Source: Anaeramoeba flamelloides
Taxonomy: Eukaryota; Metamonada; Anaeramoebidae
NCBI GenBank assembly: GCA_027625915.1
Contig: JANTQA010000047.1
Location: forward strand, 1-64,000
Direction of reading: 5' to 3'
Length of the DNA: 64,000 bases
Shown: positions 47,031 to 58,869 of the stretch, piece after piece
Layout: each line of letters begins with the position of its first letter
Numbering within the stretch: the first letter of the stretch is position 1
Program-made: the position numbers and the translations under genes
Notes under the pieces: model-generated
Database searches by the model: none
The model's input: the letters and a program-made list of their open reading frames with translations, nothing else
What the model was told of the DNA's origin: nothing

Positions 47031-49260
47031 ATTTTTTCTAAAGAAGTAAATCAACTATTTAACAAGTGTTCTTTAACTTTTTCACAAAAATATTATTTTT
47101 TTTTTTTTTATTATTTTTTAAAAGTTAATTGTATTACAAAAAAAAAAAAAATTAACTTGATTTTTATCAATGTGTTTTAAATTAATAAACAGTAAAAGTC
47201 TAAATTTATTAAAATAAATTACTTTTCATAATTTTATAAATGAAATTTTACTATTTATAAATTAGACATTTTATTTATTTTTTTTATTTAGTTTACCAAA
47301 TTTCAATTTCACAGGTCTTGCATATTCGAAGGTCACCAAATGTCATGTGACATTCATTAAAAAGACGGTTAGAAAAAAATAAATATTTTGACATTAACTG
47401 AATAAAAACCTCAATCAAAAAAATTTTCAAGAGAGAATAACATCACAAAACAAACAATAAAAACTTGGTTAAAGAAAAAAAAATTTCTCATTTTAAAATT
47501 TTGATAATACAGATCTATCACTGAAAAAAAAAAAGTATTAACAATAATTTAAGTAAATATTGAATTTTAATAGTTAATACTTGAAAAGTTATTTTGTAAA
47601 TCCTCAATAAAACATTAAAAGTTAAAATTTTTAATATTTAACTTTTATATTTTTTAGAATACAATAACTTTTTAAAACAAATTTTTTTTTGCAAAACACT
47701 CTATTAATTCCAAAAAATACTTTGAAATTTTATGAAAACAAAATATCAAATACTTGTTAAATTAAATTAATTAGTATCAATCAATAAAATTTCAAAATAG
47801 AGAGGATAACATCATAAAACAAAGAATAAAGACTTGGTTAAAGAAACAACAATTTCTCCTTATTTAAAATGTTTTGTAAATAATTCACTAAATATGATAA
47901 CACAGAAAAAAAAAAAAAAAAAAAAAAGAATATTTTAAGATATTTAATTTAAGAGTTAATATTTAAAGGTGATTTTTTGAAAGTTTAATAGATTTCACTT
48001 TTAATATTTAAGAAAATTCAAATTAAGGCATAAAATTTGCAATTTTTTTTTTTTTTATTTTAACTAAATTGAATTTTGTGCTTTAATTTGAGATTTTTAT
48101 TGTGCCTTAAATTCCGTTGAAAGTTTGTGCCTTAAAAGTGAAACTGACTGTATTTTTAATATTTTACTTTTCTATTTTTTTAACAAAATAACTTTTTTTA
48201 AGAAATTTTTTTATTAAAACACACAATACCAATTCTCAAAAAATACTTTGAAATTTTCTGAAAAAAAAAAAAAAGAGTTAAAAAAAGAATAATGATAAAT
48301 AATATTATAAAATCCAATAATTTATCTTTAAAAATATTTTTTGAGGTTATCAAATATCAAAAACTCTAAATATTTTCAAGATCTTAAAATCAACCAAATA
48401 TCTCAGGATCTAAGAAGAAAACTTATTTTAATAAACCTAGAGGGTATTTTTGAAATCAGTTTTGTGTTTTGTATTTAGGATCTTTATCAATGTTATTAAT
48501 CTTAGAACTTGATACCTTAAAAGATAAAAATATACTTTTTATTTTATTTAATTTTGATCCATCTTTTACATAATTTGTAGAAAAAAAATAGTTTTCTGTG
48601 ATTTATTCCATTTGATTTTAGTGTTTTTATTTTAGTAAAATTGAACTGAATAAAGATAAAATTTCGAATATCTCTCAAATTCTTGAAAACTCTTTTCAGA
48701 AGGAAATCTCACAAAGGTCTAAAAATAATGTTGACCTTCAAAAAAAAAAAGACCAGTTTTTGATTAAAATGCTTTCTGGTTTTTGGGTTGTTGAATAAAA
48801 CACAATAGACAAGAATTTCGTTTCCCTTTTTCTGTTGATCAAATGAAATCAAGTGGTTGGAAAAATGTGTTTGACTTTGGGATATATTTCTAAAATAAAT
48901 CTCAAAATATAATTTCTGCTAAATTTGTAACAATCTTAATCTTACGATCAATAGATTTTCTTTATTCTAAAATATTTTTTGTTTCAATTTCTTGAAATTC
49001 TCTTGATTTAAAAAAAACAAACACTTAAAAAATGCTTTCTGTGAATTTCTGTTTTGATCCAAAAAATTTCACTTGTTTTGTTTTTTTTATTTTAACTTCC
49101 TATGGTTCCTGAGGTTCCGTTCCTGAAGTTCTTGAGGTTCTCGAGGTTATGATTTATGTGAAGTTGTCAAATTATCTGTTAAACATTTTTTAGATTTTTT
49201 ATTATTTGTTATTCAATAATAAATTCTTCTTGAATTTATTTTTTAAGTGTTAAATTATTT
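47031..49260 (+). other. Module C leader region
   Basis: Diverged counterpart of the module B leader. It carries a partial MITE (48012-48150) that the leaders of A and B lack. No gene was recognised. Confidence 0.55.
48012..48150. mobile_element. Truncated MITE family 1 copy
   Basis: The right terminal repeat is complete (GAAACTGACTG then TA); the left end is eroded. Confidence 0.82.
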
Positions 49261-49264
49261 AAGT

Positions 49265-51400
49265 ATGGATCGAATCAAAGAAATGGGACAAATCACAGAA
49301 ATCACAGAAACCAAAAAACGAGTTAAATCACAGAAATCACAGAAAATGAAAGAAGAAATGAAATAAATGTAAGAATATAAAGATGAAATGATCCAGTAAC
49401 TTAAACAAATGGAACAAAGAAGAACCAAGCTTGAAAAGGAGCGTGATGAAATGATCCAGGAAAAAAATGCAAGCAAAAAGAAACGAATGTTCAACGGGTT
49501 TGTGATGAAAAAAAGAAAGAAGAAAAGAAGAACTTCAAGACTGGAAAAAAAGAAAGAAGAAATCACAGAAATCACAGAAATCACAGAAACTGTAAGAACT
49601 TTCTGGCTTTTACGAGGAATCTGATGATTTAGAAATGGAGATTGAAGAATTACAGGGAATAGACAAAATGAACTCACCAAAAAGAAGAATTACCGAAAAA
49701 ATTGAAAAAATATAAAAGAAAAAAGTGCTCAAAGAAAAAGAAAAAACAAAAGTAAAATCAACAATCGATACAATTCAAAAGAAAATCGTGGTAATAAAAC
49801 AGAGCAAAGAGCAAAATAAACAAATAGACAAACAAAACCTCAGGATTGATAATTTTACTTTCATATTGCAAAATAAACAAAGCATCTCAATTCATCTCAA
49901 AACAAACCATTTGGCATAAATATAAATCACTAAAAAAACAAAAGATCTTTCAATTGGAAAAGTAACGAAACACCAACAAGAACACAAAACTCAAGGTAAC
50001 TTCCTCGTATATATATTAAGCCTTTTCTTTTCTTTTCTTTTTTTTTTAATTGTAATTGGATTTATCATTCTTTCTTTTAAAATTTTTTTTTAACAAAAAA
50101 AAAAAAAAAAAAAAAAAAAAAGATAATCAAAAAGTCTAAAATTGAAAAATTTTTTCTGTTATATTCACCAAAAAGAATCAACTTTCTCAAACTAGCAAAT
50201 TATTTTTTCAAAATTTTTGGGTTAACAAATCTTGAAAAATATTAAAAAAAAAAAGAAAAAGAAAAAGATGAGCTTATTTGCTCAAAGTGGATTGAAATTT
50301 GAAGAACAAATTGAAAATCAACAAAATTTAAAAAATGAACAACTTTCTTCTCAAACAACAAATCCTCTCTCCCAAACAATTATTGATAATTTAACTTCTT
50401 GTTTATTTTCACATTCAAATGAAAACTCATCTGAAGAAACGATAACAATTTTCAAAACTTTTCACAATAATAATGAGAAGATGAAACTGATTTTTTTATG
50501 TGGTGCAAGTGGTGTTGGAAAGACCTGGACACTTATTGATTTTGCTTTTCAAAATTATTCTCTCTCTTTTTTTACTTTATCTGTACATTCAGGAAGGAAA
50601 ATTCTATAAAGATCCTAATATGAGAATCTTGGTTGATGATCTTAAAAAGATTTATTCTGGTGTGTTAAAAAAATTGAAATCGAGATCTTGGCACAATTCA
50701 AAATATTTTAAGGCACTTGAAAGAGTTAAAATTGATATATTTGCAAGACTATTAGCTCTAATTATTTTTTTATTCAAAGAAAAGGAAAAAGAAAAAGAAA
50801 AAGAAAAAGAAAAATAAAAGGAAAAAGAAAAAGAAAAAGAAAAAGAAAAAGAAAAAGAAAAAGAAAAAGAAAAAGAAGAAGAAGAAAAAGAAAAAAAAGA
50901 AGAAAAAGAAGAAGAAAAAGGATTAAAAAAAAAACAAAAAGAGCAGTAACAAGAAAAAGAATGAATTTTCACCAAAAATGTTTCTTTTATGGCAAATACA
51001 ACAAACAGAACAGATAGAAAAAATTGTAAATTTGATAAAAGAATTAAAAAGAACTACAAATGGAGATCTATCATTTGAAAAACTTCAAAATAACATTCAA
51101 GATATCTTAAAAAATGTTTTTAAAATTAATAACATTTACTGTATAATTGATGAATCTCAATGGATTCAAACCAAACTTGATCAAAAGATAATCAGCAATA
51201 TGGCTATTGAGGAGAATTTAATGTAGATGATATTATTATTATTATAACTATTGATAATTGGGAATGTTTTTTTGGAAATGATAAATTATCACAAGATCTC
51301 TTAAAAATAATAAAACCTTTCAAAAACAAAAAAATAACAGAGGATGAGAATTTGAATAACAAAAAAAAATAATAAAATTTAAGAAAAATATGATGAAAGA
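49265..51400 (+). pseudogene. Module C: Crinkler/RHS-type P-loop NTPase gene, broken
   Basis: ATG 49265 encodes MDRIKEMGQITEITE, then the ATCACAGAA repeat, a coiled-coil-like Lys/Glu region (49380-49600), and Walker A GASGVGKT at 50502-50525. A GAAAAAG minisatellite (50779-50930, Glu-Lys repeats) follows, then Walker B IIDESQ at 51143-51160. DE-S/A-Q after the hydrophobic strand is characteristic of this NTPase group. No C-terminal nuclease or kinase domain is seen before the double hairpin. The coding text is interrupted several times, so it looks dead. Gene E is the closest better-preserved relative in the window, though their linkers differ. Confidence 0.7.
50779..50930 (+). repeat. (GAAAAA)n minisatellite
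   Basis: About 150 bp of GAAAAA/GAAGAA units inside the module C gene; open frames on the opposite strand are artefacts. Confidence 0.92.
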
Positions 51401-51854
51401 ACAAGTTTTTGTTTTAAAAGGTAAAATGAAACTTGTTTCAGATTTAAGGAGAAAAGAATTTAATAAAATAATAAATTATAGTGACTGATTCTCTTTTAAT
51501 ATTGTTGTGTTTTTTGATGAAAAAAAAAAATAAAAAGGAGAGATTTGTTTTGAAAAATTATTTTGTGTTGAGTTCTTGGTTTTGGGAATTTTATTGTGAA
51601 ATAGAGAATTAAATAAATTATTCGTTTGGTGTTGGTGAAATGGAGTTGAAATGTAAAAATTGAAAAAGGTGAATTGAAGATCAAGAATTTCAAAAGAAGA
51701 AATTTAGTGGAAAGTTTTATGTTGATGATTGTTTTTGTTGGAAAATTAATTATGTGAAGGTAGTTATTATAAAAAAGGGGTAAACAGGGTTGGAATATTG
51801 ATGTGGTTTGTAAAAAAATAAGTAAAAATATTAGTTTTATTTATAGGTGTTTAA
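51400..51854 (+). other. G/T-rich tract of module C
   Basis: Between the gene end and the double hairpin, the plus strand is rich in G and T. No coding signal. Matches the position of such tracts in modules B and D. Confidence 0.6.
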
Positions 51855-51897
51855 GGCCATCTAAAGATGGTCTATCATTTCTACTAAAGTAGAAATG
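51855..51897. repeat. Double hairpin, module C
   Basis: GGCCATC-taaa-GATGGTC (one G-T pair), 3-base spacer, CATTTCTAC-taaa-GTAGAAATG. Confidence 0.92.
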
Positions 51898-52399
51898 AGA
51901 AATAATAAAATTTTATAACTGTAATAAAAAAAAATATAAAGATAATAATATGTTTTTTTCAGATATCTAAATTTTTTTTTTTTAATTTTATTTTTGTTTA
52001 AAAATTAGTTTATTATTCTTGAATTATTGTTTTTTTCTTGAAAAAAATATTTATTTAGAATGATATATATAAAAATAAAAATACAAAAACAAACAAAAAA
52101 ATAATTAATTCCAAAATTAATTGATCAATTATTTGATTTTCTTTTAGGTTTTATGGGGTGTATTTGTGATTTAAACTATAATCAAGTTGAATTTTTTTTT
52201 ATTTATTGTTTATTGATTTTGAAAGTTTTTTTGGAATTAAGAAGGACAGAGTATTGAGAAATATATATTATTGTTTGATTTATTCTAATTCACTGGACAA
52301 AATTTTTTTTTAACACAATTAAACCAGAAAAGTGTTTTTTTTTTTTAGGTCAAAAATTGTAATCTGAGTTCACTCAAGGGCATTTTAGATTACTGAAGT

Positions 52400-52860
52400 A
52401 GCTCAGAATGCCAACTTAAAATGTGTATTAACCAAAAACTCAGTAGTAAAACAATATTGAGAAACAGAAGTAAAACAGTAGTGAAAATGAAAAAACATAT
52501 GTGGACCTCAGTATTAATTTTTTTTCAAAAACGGGTAAAATCACAATCCAATCACTCCCACGTACAAAACAACATGTATGCTAAAAAATTCCACCGTTTA
52601 TTTGAAAACGATGGTCCTAATGTACCCTAAAAGTCAATTTCCAGTTAGGACCTAGAATTTCTCAGTAATGTTTTACTATTAAAAATTTTATAGTAAAAAA
52701 ATATTTTGAATGTTCGACTTCAAACCGTAGTTTCTGGGACTTGGCTCACTTTTGAATGTATATATGGTGGACTACATGTGCACACCTATTCTAGGTGTGC
52801 ATACAACATTCACTCAGAACGCAGGTACCCTTTTAAAAAAACAACTGTAGCATTAAATAA
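52400..52860. other. Less AT-rich patch, possible DNA-transposon debris
   Basis: Codon-like composition and a 69-codon open frame at 52421-52630, but no firm domain. One frame resembles the middle of a Tc1-type transposase only weakly. A short hairpin GCACACCT/AGGTGTGC lies at about 52780-52801. Confidence 0.3.
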
Positions 52861-52861
52861 A

Positions 52862-53060
52862 AAAATTCCAAACATAGAGAAACTCTCTGAACATCAACTT
52901 ACAAAGCCTTAATCATTTATAGAGTAGTGTTCAAAAAGTTTGGAATTTTCAAATGAAGAGAATTCAGAATATTTTTTAAAAATTTCGAGTTGTTTATATA
53001 TATAGACAAGACATGTTTCAAAATTTTTCCTTCGAATTTCACAAGATTATATACAAAAAA
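52862..53060 (-). repeat. R-family repeat with LINE 3' end, internally deleted
   Basis: On the minus strand an R end (GAAACATG...GTCTATATAT) is joined at AAACAACT directly to the short LINE 3' tail and a further R start. This looks like a LINE copy that lost its whole body by recombination at the AAACAACT shared by both repeats. Confidence 0.6.
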
Positions 53061-53840
53061 TCTAAAAAAAAATAAAACGTAAAGAAAATGGTTGAGAAGT
53101 AGACTTTTTTGTTATTTTTGATGTTTCATTTTTAATAGTCGGGTGAAGATAAAGCGAGATTGTACATAATATTTGAAATTTTAAATTGGTATACAAGTTG
53201 AAAATTTGTGTTTGAATTTTGTTTGTTTATTTATAACGAGTTTTCAAGTTTTGAAAAAAAAATTTCAAAAATTTGTTTTTTTTTTAGATAGTTAATGTTA
53301 ATCATTCAATTTGTAATGAGTTTATATTTAAAAAAAAATGTCCATGTATACTTGATATATTAATTTCAAGTTAGTGTTGGTCTATATTTCAAAAATTCAA
53401 AATATTGAATAAATAAAAAAAGTTGGAAAGAATTAGTAATAAACTCAATTCCAAAAAATGTGACACAAAAAAAAATTACATTAATAAAAATATACTCCAA
53501 AATACATGATATTGGAACATTAAAATAATAAAAGACCCGAAAATATTTAATTAATACTATTTATATATTTTATAGTAAATTTAAAATTCAATTCGAAAAA
53601 TAAAAAAGAAAAAATAAAAAAAAGTGTGCCCCTATTTTTCGAACATGGTTACCAAAAAATCCATTTTTATTGAAAGAAAAATTAATAAAAACTATTAATA
53701 GATTCAATTTGTCTTTTGATAACTAAATCTATCATTTAAAATATAGAGTTTACTAATTATCTTAGGTTTCCCAACTCAAAGTATTTCATACATTAGTGAA
53801 AATTTTAAAAATTCTTCTTCGTTTTTTGGTTACAATTTTT
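53061..53840. other. AT-rich stretch without a gene
   Basis: No domain was seen on either strand. Confidence 0.5.
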
Positions 53841-53849
53841 CAGTTTAGT

Positions 53850-54140
53850 ATCCATAAATTCCCAATTGGATTTAACTCTTGTGGAATTGGGGGTCAAGGA
53901 TCCAGAACATTACATCCCCGATTTAAGTAAGTTTGAGTTTTTTTTTGAGGTATGTGGACAAGCTCCATCCTTTTGGAAAATCCTTTTCAACTCACTATAT
54001 TCTGAATTAGCGAGTTGAATTTCCTTTGATTTTTTTGATAATATCATTAATAATATATTCAGTATTCACACTTCCATTAATAATAATAAGGTCTGTTTGT
54101 AGGCCATGTGTCCTAGCACACCAAATCATGATTTTTTTTC
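53850..54140 (-). pseudogene. Tc1/mariner transposase fragment
   Basis: Minus-strand text near 54030-54130 reads MIWCARTHGLQ ... INGSVNTEYIINDII, the block before the second catalytic Asp of Tc1-like transposases. Near 53945-53975 it reads FQKDGACPHTSK, carrying that Asp. Near 53860-53895 it reads PQELNPIGNLW, the conserved NPIEN-like block, with Gly in place of the usual Glu. These three blocks lie in different frames with stops between them, so this is a dead fragment of about 290 bp. The N-terminal DNA-binding part was not found. It is a candidate relative of the source that moved the TA-flanked MITEs, but no matching terminal repeats surround it. Confidence 0.7.
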
Positions 54141-54479
54141 AAAAAAATTTTTTCTCGATAAAAAAAGAATCTTTTTTCTTTTTGAGAGGAAAAAAAATTT
54201 TTTTTTGTGATCAGAATGAAAACTTTTAAATTTCATTTTAAAGTGATTTTGAGATTTTCGAAAAGTTTTGAAAAAAAAAGAAAATTCTTTTTTTATTTGA
54301 AAAAAAATCAAAAAAATTATTGGAAATCAAAAATCAAAAAATAATGAAAAAAAAACGATAAATAATTAACTTTAAAATTATTTACATTGATTGTTAATAT
54401 CTCATGTTTCTATTTAAGAGTCAAATATCACTTTTCTTGGAATTAAATTGATTTTGAAGTTGTGCCCCAATTTTTGGAA

Positions 54480-54550
54480 TTGAGTTTATAATCTGCACAT
54501 ACATACATATATATAAATATATATGTATGTATGTGTAGATATACACATTT
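54480..54550. repeat. Palindromic ACATAC/GTATGT tract
   Basis: TGCACATACATACATATATA followed by its mirror complement, about 20 bp per side; a likely hairpin or microsatellite. Confidence 0.8.
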
Positions 54551-54690
54551 GACAAAATTTATTCAATTGGGTTGTATTGGTTTTAATTGTAAGAAATGTA
54601 AAGAGATGAAATGAAAAGATGTTGGATACAAATATATACATGTTTTGTTTACTTTCTTTACGAACCTAACCTACAACAATTGGAGTTAAA

Positions 54691-54948
54691 TTGGTAACAG
54701 AAGGAGTAGGTAGACTAAATTACCTACCTAACCTACCTGCGAATAGTTACGAATGCCTATTCTATCTAACATGGTGTAAAAATAGAGAGATTGTAAAATT
54801 TGATAATGACTTAGCTAACCTACCCAGTATCCTGTGGATTCTCCTATCAGAGGGACATTCTCTAATAGATACACTAAGTTATCCTTCATCTATGATACCT
54901 ATCACAACTATAGTTGAATACTCTGCAATTACCTACATTACTCTCTAA
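54691..54948 (+). CDS. Unrecognised open frame of 85 codons
   Basis: The frame opens with TTG rather than ATG at 54691 and ends TAA at 54946-54948. Composition is more balanced than the surroundings, and the translation looks protein-like (Trp, Cys, Pro and Gly present; a hydrophobic C-terminal third). CTACCTAACCTACC short repeats lie at its start. No domain was recognised. It may be a fragment of an acquired or host gene, or chance. Confidence 0.25.
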   Translation: MVTEGVGRLNYLPNLPANSYECLFYLTWCKNREIVKFDNDLANLPSILWILLSEGHSLIDTLSYPSSMIPITTIVEYSAITYITL

Positions 54949-54959
54949 AATCTTGGTAC

Positions 54960-56040
54960 ATTCGTATTGGGTCTTTTTTTATCAATCATTCGTACAAGTA
55001 TTGAGAAAAATACAAAAAAAAAAAAAATAAATGTAAAAATATATGCTAAAAATCAAAGATCAAACAGTAAACACATTAGTTATAAAATAAAAAAAATGAT
55101 AAAAAATTAAAAAAAAAAAAAATTAAAAATCAATTATAGTTTCACATTTCTTTTATATTAATGTGATATCTTTAGATTTTATTTATATGGCTTTTTTACC
55201 TTATTATTTATAAAATACCAAATACTTGAAAAAAGCATTATTGAAGATGATTTATGTAAATATTGAATTTAATGGTTAATAATAAAAGTTATTTTGTAGA
55301 TTCCACTAAAATATTGAAAGTTAATATTTTTAATCTTTAACTTTTCTATTTTTGGGAATTTATTTTTTAAAATAATTTTTTTTATTGCAACACACAATAC
55401 CAATTCAAAAAAATAATTTGAAACTTTCTGAAAAAAAAAAGAATGAAGAAAAAAACAAAATTGATGTTAAGCAAAATTAGAAAAGTCTATAATTTGTATT
55501 TTAAAATATTTTTGAGGATAAAAGATAAAAAACTCTAAATATTTTCAAGATCTTATCAAAATCAACCCAAATATATCAGGATCTAAGAAAATGATCTTTT
55601 ATTTTAAAAAACCTAAAGGGTATTTTGATAAATTAATTTTGAATTTTGGATTTGGGATCTTTATAAATGTAATTCATCTTAGAACTTGATACCTTAAAAT
55701 ATATAAATATACTGATATTTTAATAATTTTGATTCTTCTTTTGCATAATTTAAAAAACAAAAAAGGTTGATGAGTTTCTGTGATTTACGTGATTTCTGTG
55801 ATTTCTGTGATTCAAAAAAATTTTCACTTATTTTGTTTTTTATTTTAACTTAATGGTTACTGTGATTTTGGAGGTTAAATCATTTTTAGTTTGGAGATTC
55901 CTGTATTTTGTAGGTGATGGTTTCTGTGATGTTGTCCAATTATCTGTTAATCATTTTTTAGTTTTTTATAATTGGTTTCTGTTATTTTTCAAAGAATAAA
56001 TTCTTCTTATTATTTTTTTTGAAAGAAAATTAAATTATTT
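54960..56040 (+). other. AT-rich stretch and leader of module D
   Basis: From about 55200 it follows the module C leader. TTTCTGTGATT repeats at 55775-55813 complement those inside the gene start. No GC island was found upstream of this copy, so its left end is probably lost to the insertions at 52.4-55 kb. Confidence 0.55.
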
Positions 56041-56044
56041 AATA

Positions 56045-58400
56045 ATGGATCGAATCAAAGAAATGGGACAAATGGATTGAATCACACAAATCACAAAAAT
56101 CACAGAAATAACAGAAATCACAGAAACTGGAAGACGAAAGAATCACAGAAACAAAAAGATAAAATTGATCCATTAACTCAAACAAATTGAACAAAGAAGA
56201 ACCAAGCTTGAAAAGGAACGTGATGAAATGAACCAGGAAAAAATGAATGAAAAAAGAAAACTTGAAAAGGAATCAAAGAAATCAAAAAAACCAAAGGAAT
56301 CACAGAAATCACAGAAACCAAAGAACAAGTTAAATCACAGAAACCAAAGGAACCAAAGAACTGAAAGAAACTGAAAGAAACTGAAAAAAGAAATGAAAGA
56401 ATCACAGAAATCACAGAAACTGAAAGAATCACAGAAACATAAAGATGAAATGATCCAGGAACACAAAGAAAAGGAACAAAAAATAACCAAGCTTGTAAAG
56501 TAACGTAATGAAATGATCCAGAAACGAAATGAAATGAAGAAAAAGAAAAGAAAGTTAAATCACAGAAACTGGAAGAAAAGAAAGAAGAACTTAAAGAAAA
56601 AACTTGAAGAATTGTATGACTGAAAGATCTGAAAGGTCTTTTACGAGGAATCTGATGATTTAGAAATGGAAATTGACGAATTACAAAGTTAAAAGAAAAA
56701 TTAACGAAAGAAGAAGAAGAAGAAGATTAAGATTTGAAGAAAAAGAAATAAAATTATTTGTAAATAGATTGAAAAGGAAAGATCAATAAACAAAATGAAC
56801 TGTATTATCAAAGAACAAAACCAACAGGATCGATAAGCAAAATGATGACTGGGTTAACACAAAATTTCAAAAATATTGTGCTCGGTGAAGAAGAAATCAC
56901 AGAAATCACAGAAACAGAAATCACAGAAATCACAGAAATCACAGAAGCCAGTAAATATTAATAAAAAAAAAAGACCTATCTTTTTCTTTTTATTTTAATT
57001 GTCATTGTAATTGGATTTATCATTCTTTCTTAAAAATTTTTGAAAACAAAAAACTGAAAGAAAAAAAAAAAAAAGAAACCCCAAAAGGAAAAAGTCTGAT
57101 AAATTTAAAAATGTTCTTTTTCTGTTTTGTTCACAAAAAAGAATCACCTTTCTCAAAAACTAGCAAATTATTTTCTCAAAAATTCTTTAGGTTCACAAAT
57201 CTTGTATAATTGATAAAAAAAAATCTAGAAAAACTTATTTGATCAAAAAGTGGATTGAAATTTGAAGAACAAATTGAAAATCAACAAAATTTGAAAAACA
57301 TATGGACAACTTTCTTCTCAAATAACAAAGCCTCTTTCCCAAACAATAATTGAAAATTTAACTTCTGGTTTATTCTCACATTCTCAAACAAAAACTCATC
57401 TGAAGAAACTCTAAACAATTATCAAAACTTTTCAAAATTTAATAAAATGAAAAGATGATTAAACTGATTAATTTTTTTATGCTGTGCAAGTGGTGTTGGA
57501 AAGACCTTAAAACTTATTGATTTTGCTTTTCAAAATTATTCTCTCTCTTTTTTAACTTTTTCTGTACAGTTCAAGAGGAATTAATAAAAGATCCTAATAT
57601 GAGAGAATCTTAGTTAATGATATTGAACAGAGATATTTATTCTGATGTTTAAAATTTGACTGAAATTAGATCTTGGCACGAATTCAAAATTAAACCAAAG
57701 ACTCTTGAAAGAGTTAAAACTGATATATTTGCAAGACTACTAGCTCTAATTCTAATTTTATTCAAAGAAAAAGAAGAATATCAAAAAGAAAAAGAAAAAG
57801 AAAAAGAAAAAGAAATATAAATAAAAAAATGATCATTGGATATGAATAAAAAGTAGGTTTTATATACCAAGACGATTAGGTGATTGGAAAAATTTTTGTG
57901 ATAATTATTTAACTTATACATGATTTTAAAATTATTATTTAGAAATTATTTTGGTAAAATCAAATTTTATCCAAAATTAACAAAAGGTTTTGATGATTAG
58001 GGAAGGAAAAAGAAAATTGTAAAAGGGTTATTTATGACTTGTTGTCTGTATTCCAACAAATTACTAAGAAACCAAGAAAAAATATGATAACTAAAAAAAA
58101 GAAAAAATTGAAAATGAAAAAGGATAAAAAAAAATGACCTAGATCAATATAATTCAACGGATTTCTGATCAAATACCATCAACCAATTTGTCAGATTAAT
58201 GGAGAAGATATTATTATAAGTATAACTTTGGATAATTGGGAATGATAAATTTTATCACAGGTTCTCAGAAACAATAATAAAAAAAATTAGGTTTTGAAAA
58301 AAAAATATATCAAAAATCAAAAATAAAAAAATAACAATGAATGAGAATATGAAAAAAAAAAAAATCAGGGTGACTTGATTCTCTTTTTACAAGTTGTTTG
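56045..58400 (+). pseudogene. Module D: Crinkler/RHS-type NTPase gene, heavily decayed
   Basis: ATG 56045 encodes MDRIKEMGQ as in module C. Long ATCACAGAA repeats follow (56090-56440 and 56893-56950), then text matching the module C NTPase region, with a P-loop-coding remnant at 57485-57506 (CAAGTGGTGTTGGAAAGAC). Glu-Lys repeat text lies at 57765-57820. Broken in many places. Confidence 0.65.
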
Positions 58401-58754
58401 TTTTTTGATTTAAACAAAAAAACAAAAATTTTGAAAAAAAGTTTTTTTGAAGAATTATTTTGTGTTGAGTTTTAAATTTATGAAATTTCTTAGAGAAAAT
58501 TAGAAATAAATGAAATTTTTTTGGTTATTGGTGATGAAGTGTTAAAAAGTTATAAAGGGGTGTGATGAGCAAGAATTGGAAATTTGGAGGATGGTGGAAG
58601 ATTTTGTTTTTTTGAGTTGGTAGTTGGTTGTTAATAGATAGAAATTTGTTTGTTTTATTGAGATAAATAGGAAAAAGATTATGGTTGGAGTAGGTTGTGT
58701 GGATTGAAAATTAAAAGAATCAGAGAAAATGTGAAGTTTTATTTTGTTTTTTCA

Positions 58755-58797
58755 GGCCATCTAAAGATGGCCTATCATTTCTACTAAAGTAGAAATG
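58755..58797. repeat. Double hairpin, module D
   Basis: GGCCATC-taaa-GATGGCC, TAT, CATTTCTAC-taaa-GTAGAAATG: both stems perfect. A G/T-rich tract (58500-58740) precedes it. Gene F begins on the other strand within about 80 bp. Confidence 0.93.
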
Positions 58798-58869
58798 AAA
58801 ATAAAAAATAAAAAAAAAAATATTTTCTTTTGTGTATTTTTTTTTTTATGTTGTAATTTTCTCGTTTGC

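Noticed and set aside
52421-52912. Two open frames as a Tc1-type transposase
   Set aside because: Resemblance is weak and scattered over frames; the firm Tc1/mariner signal is at 53850-54140 on the other strand.
56893-56950. CRISPR array, from regularly spaced ATCACAGAA repeats
   Set aside because: Units are 9 bp and contiguous with no spacers; it is a coding microsatellite in a eukaryotic gene family.
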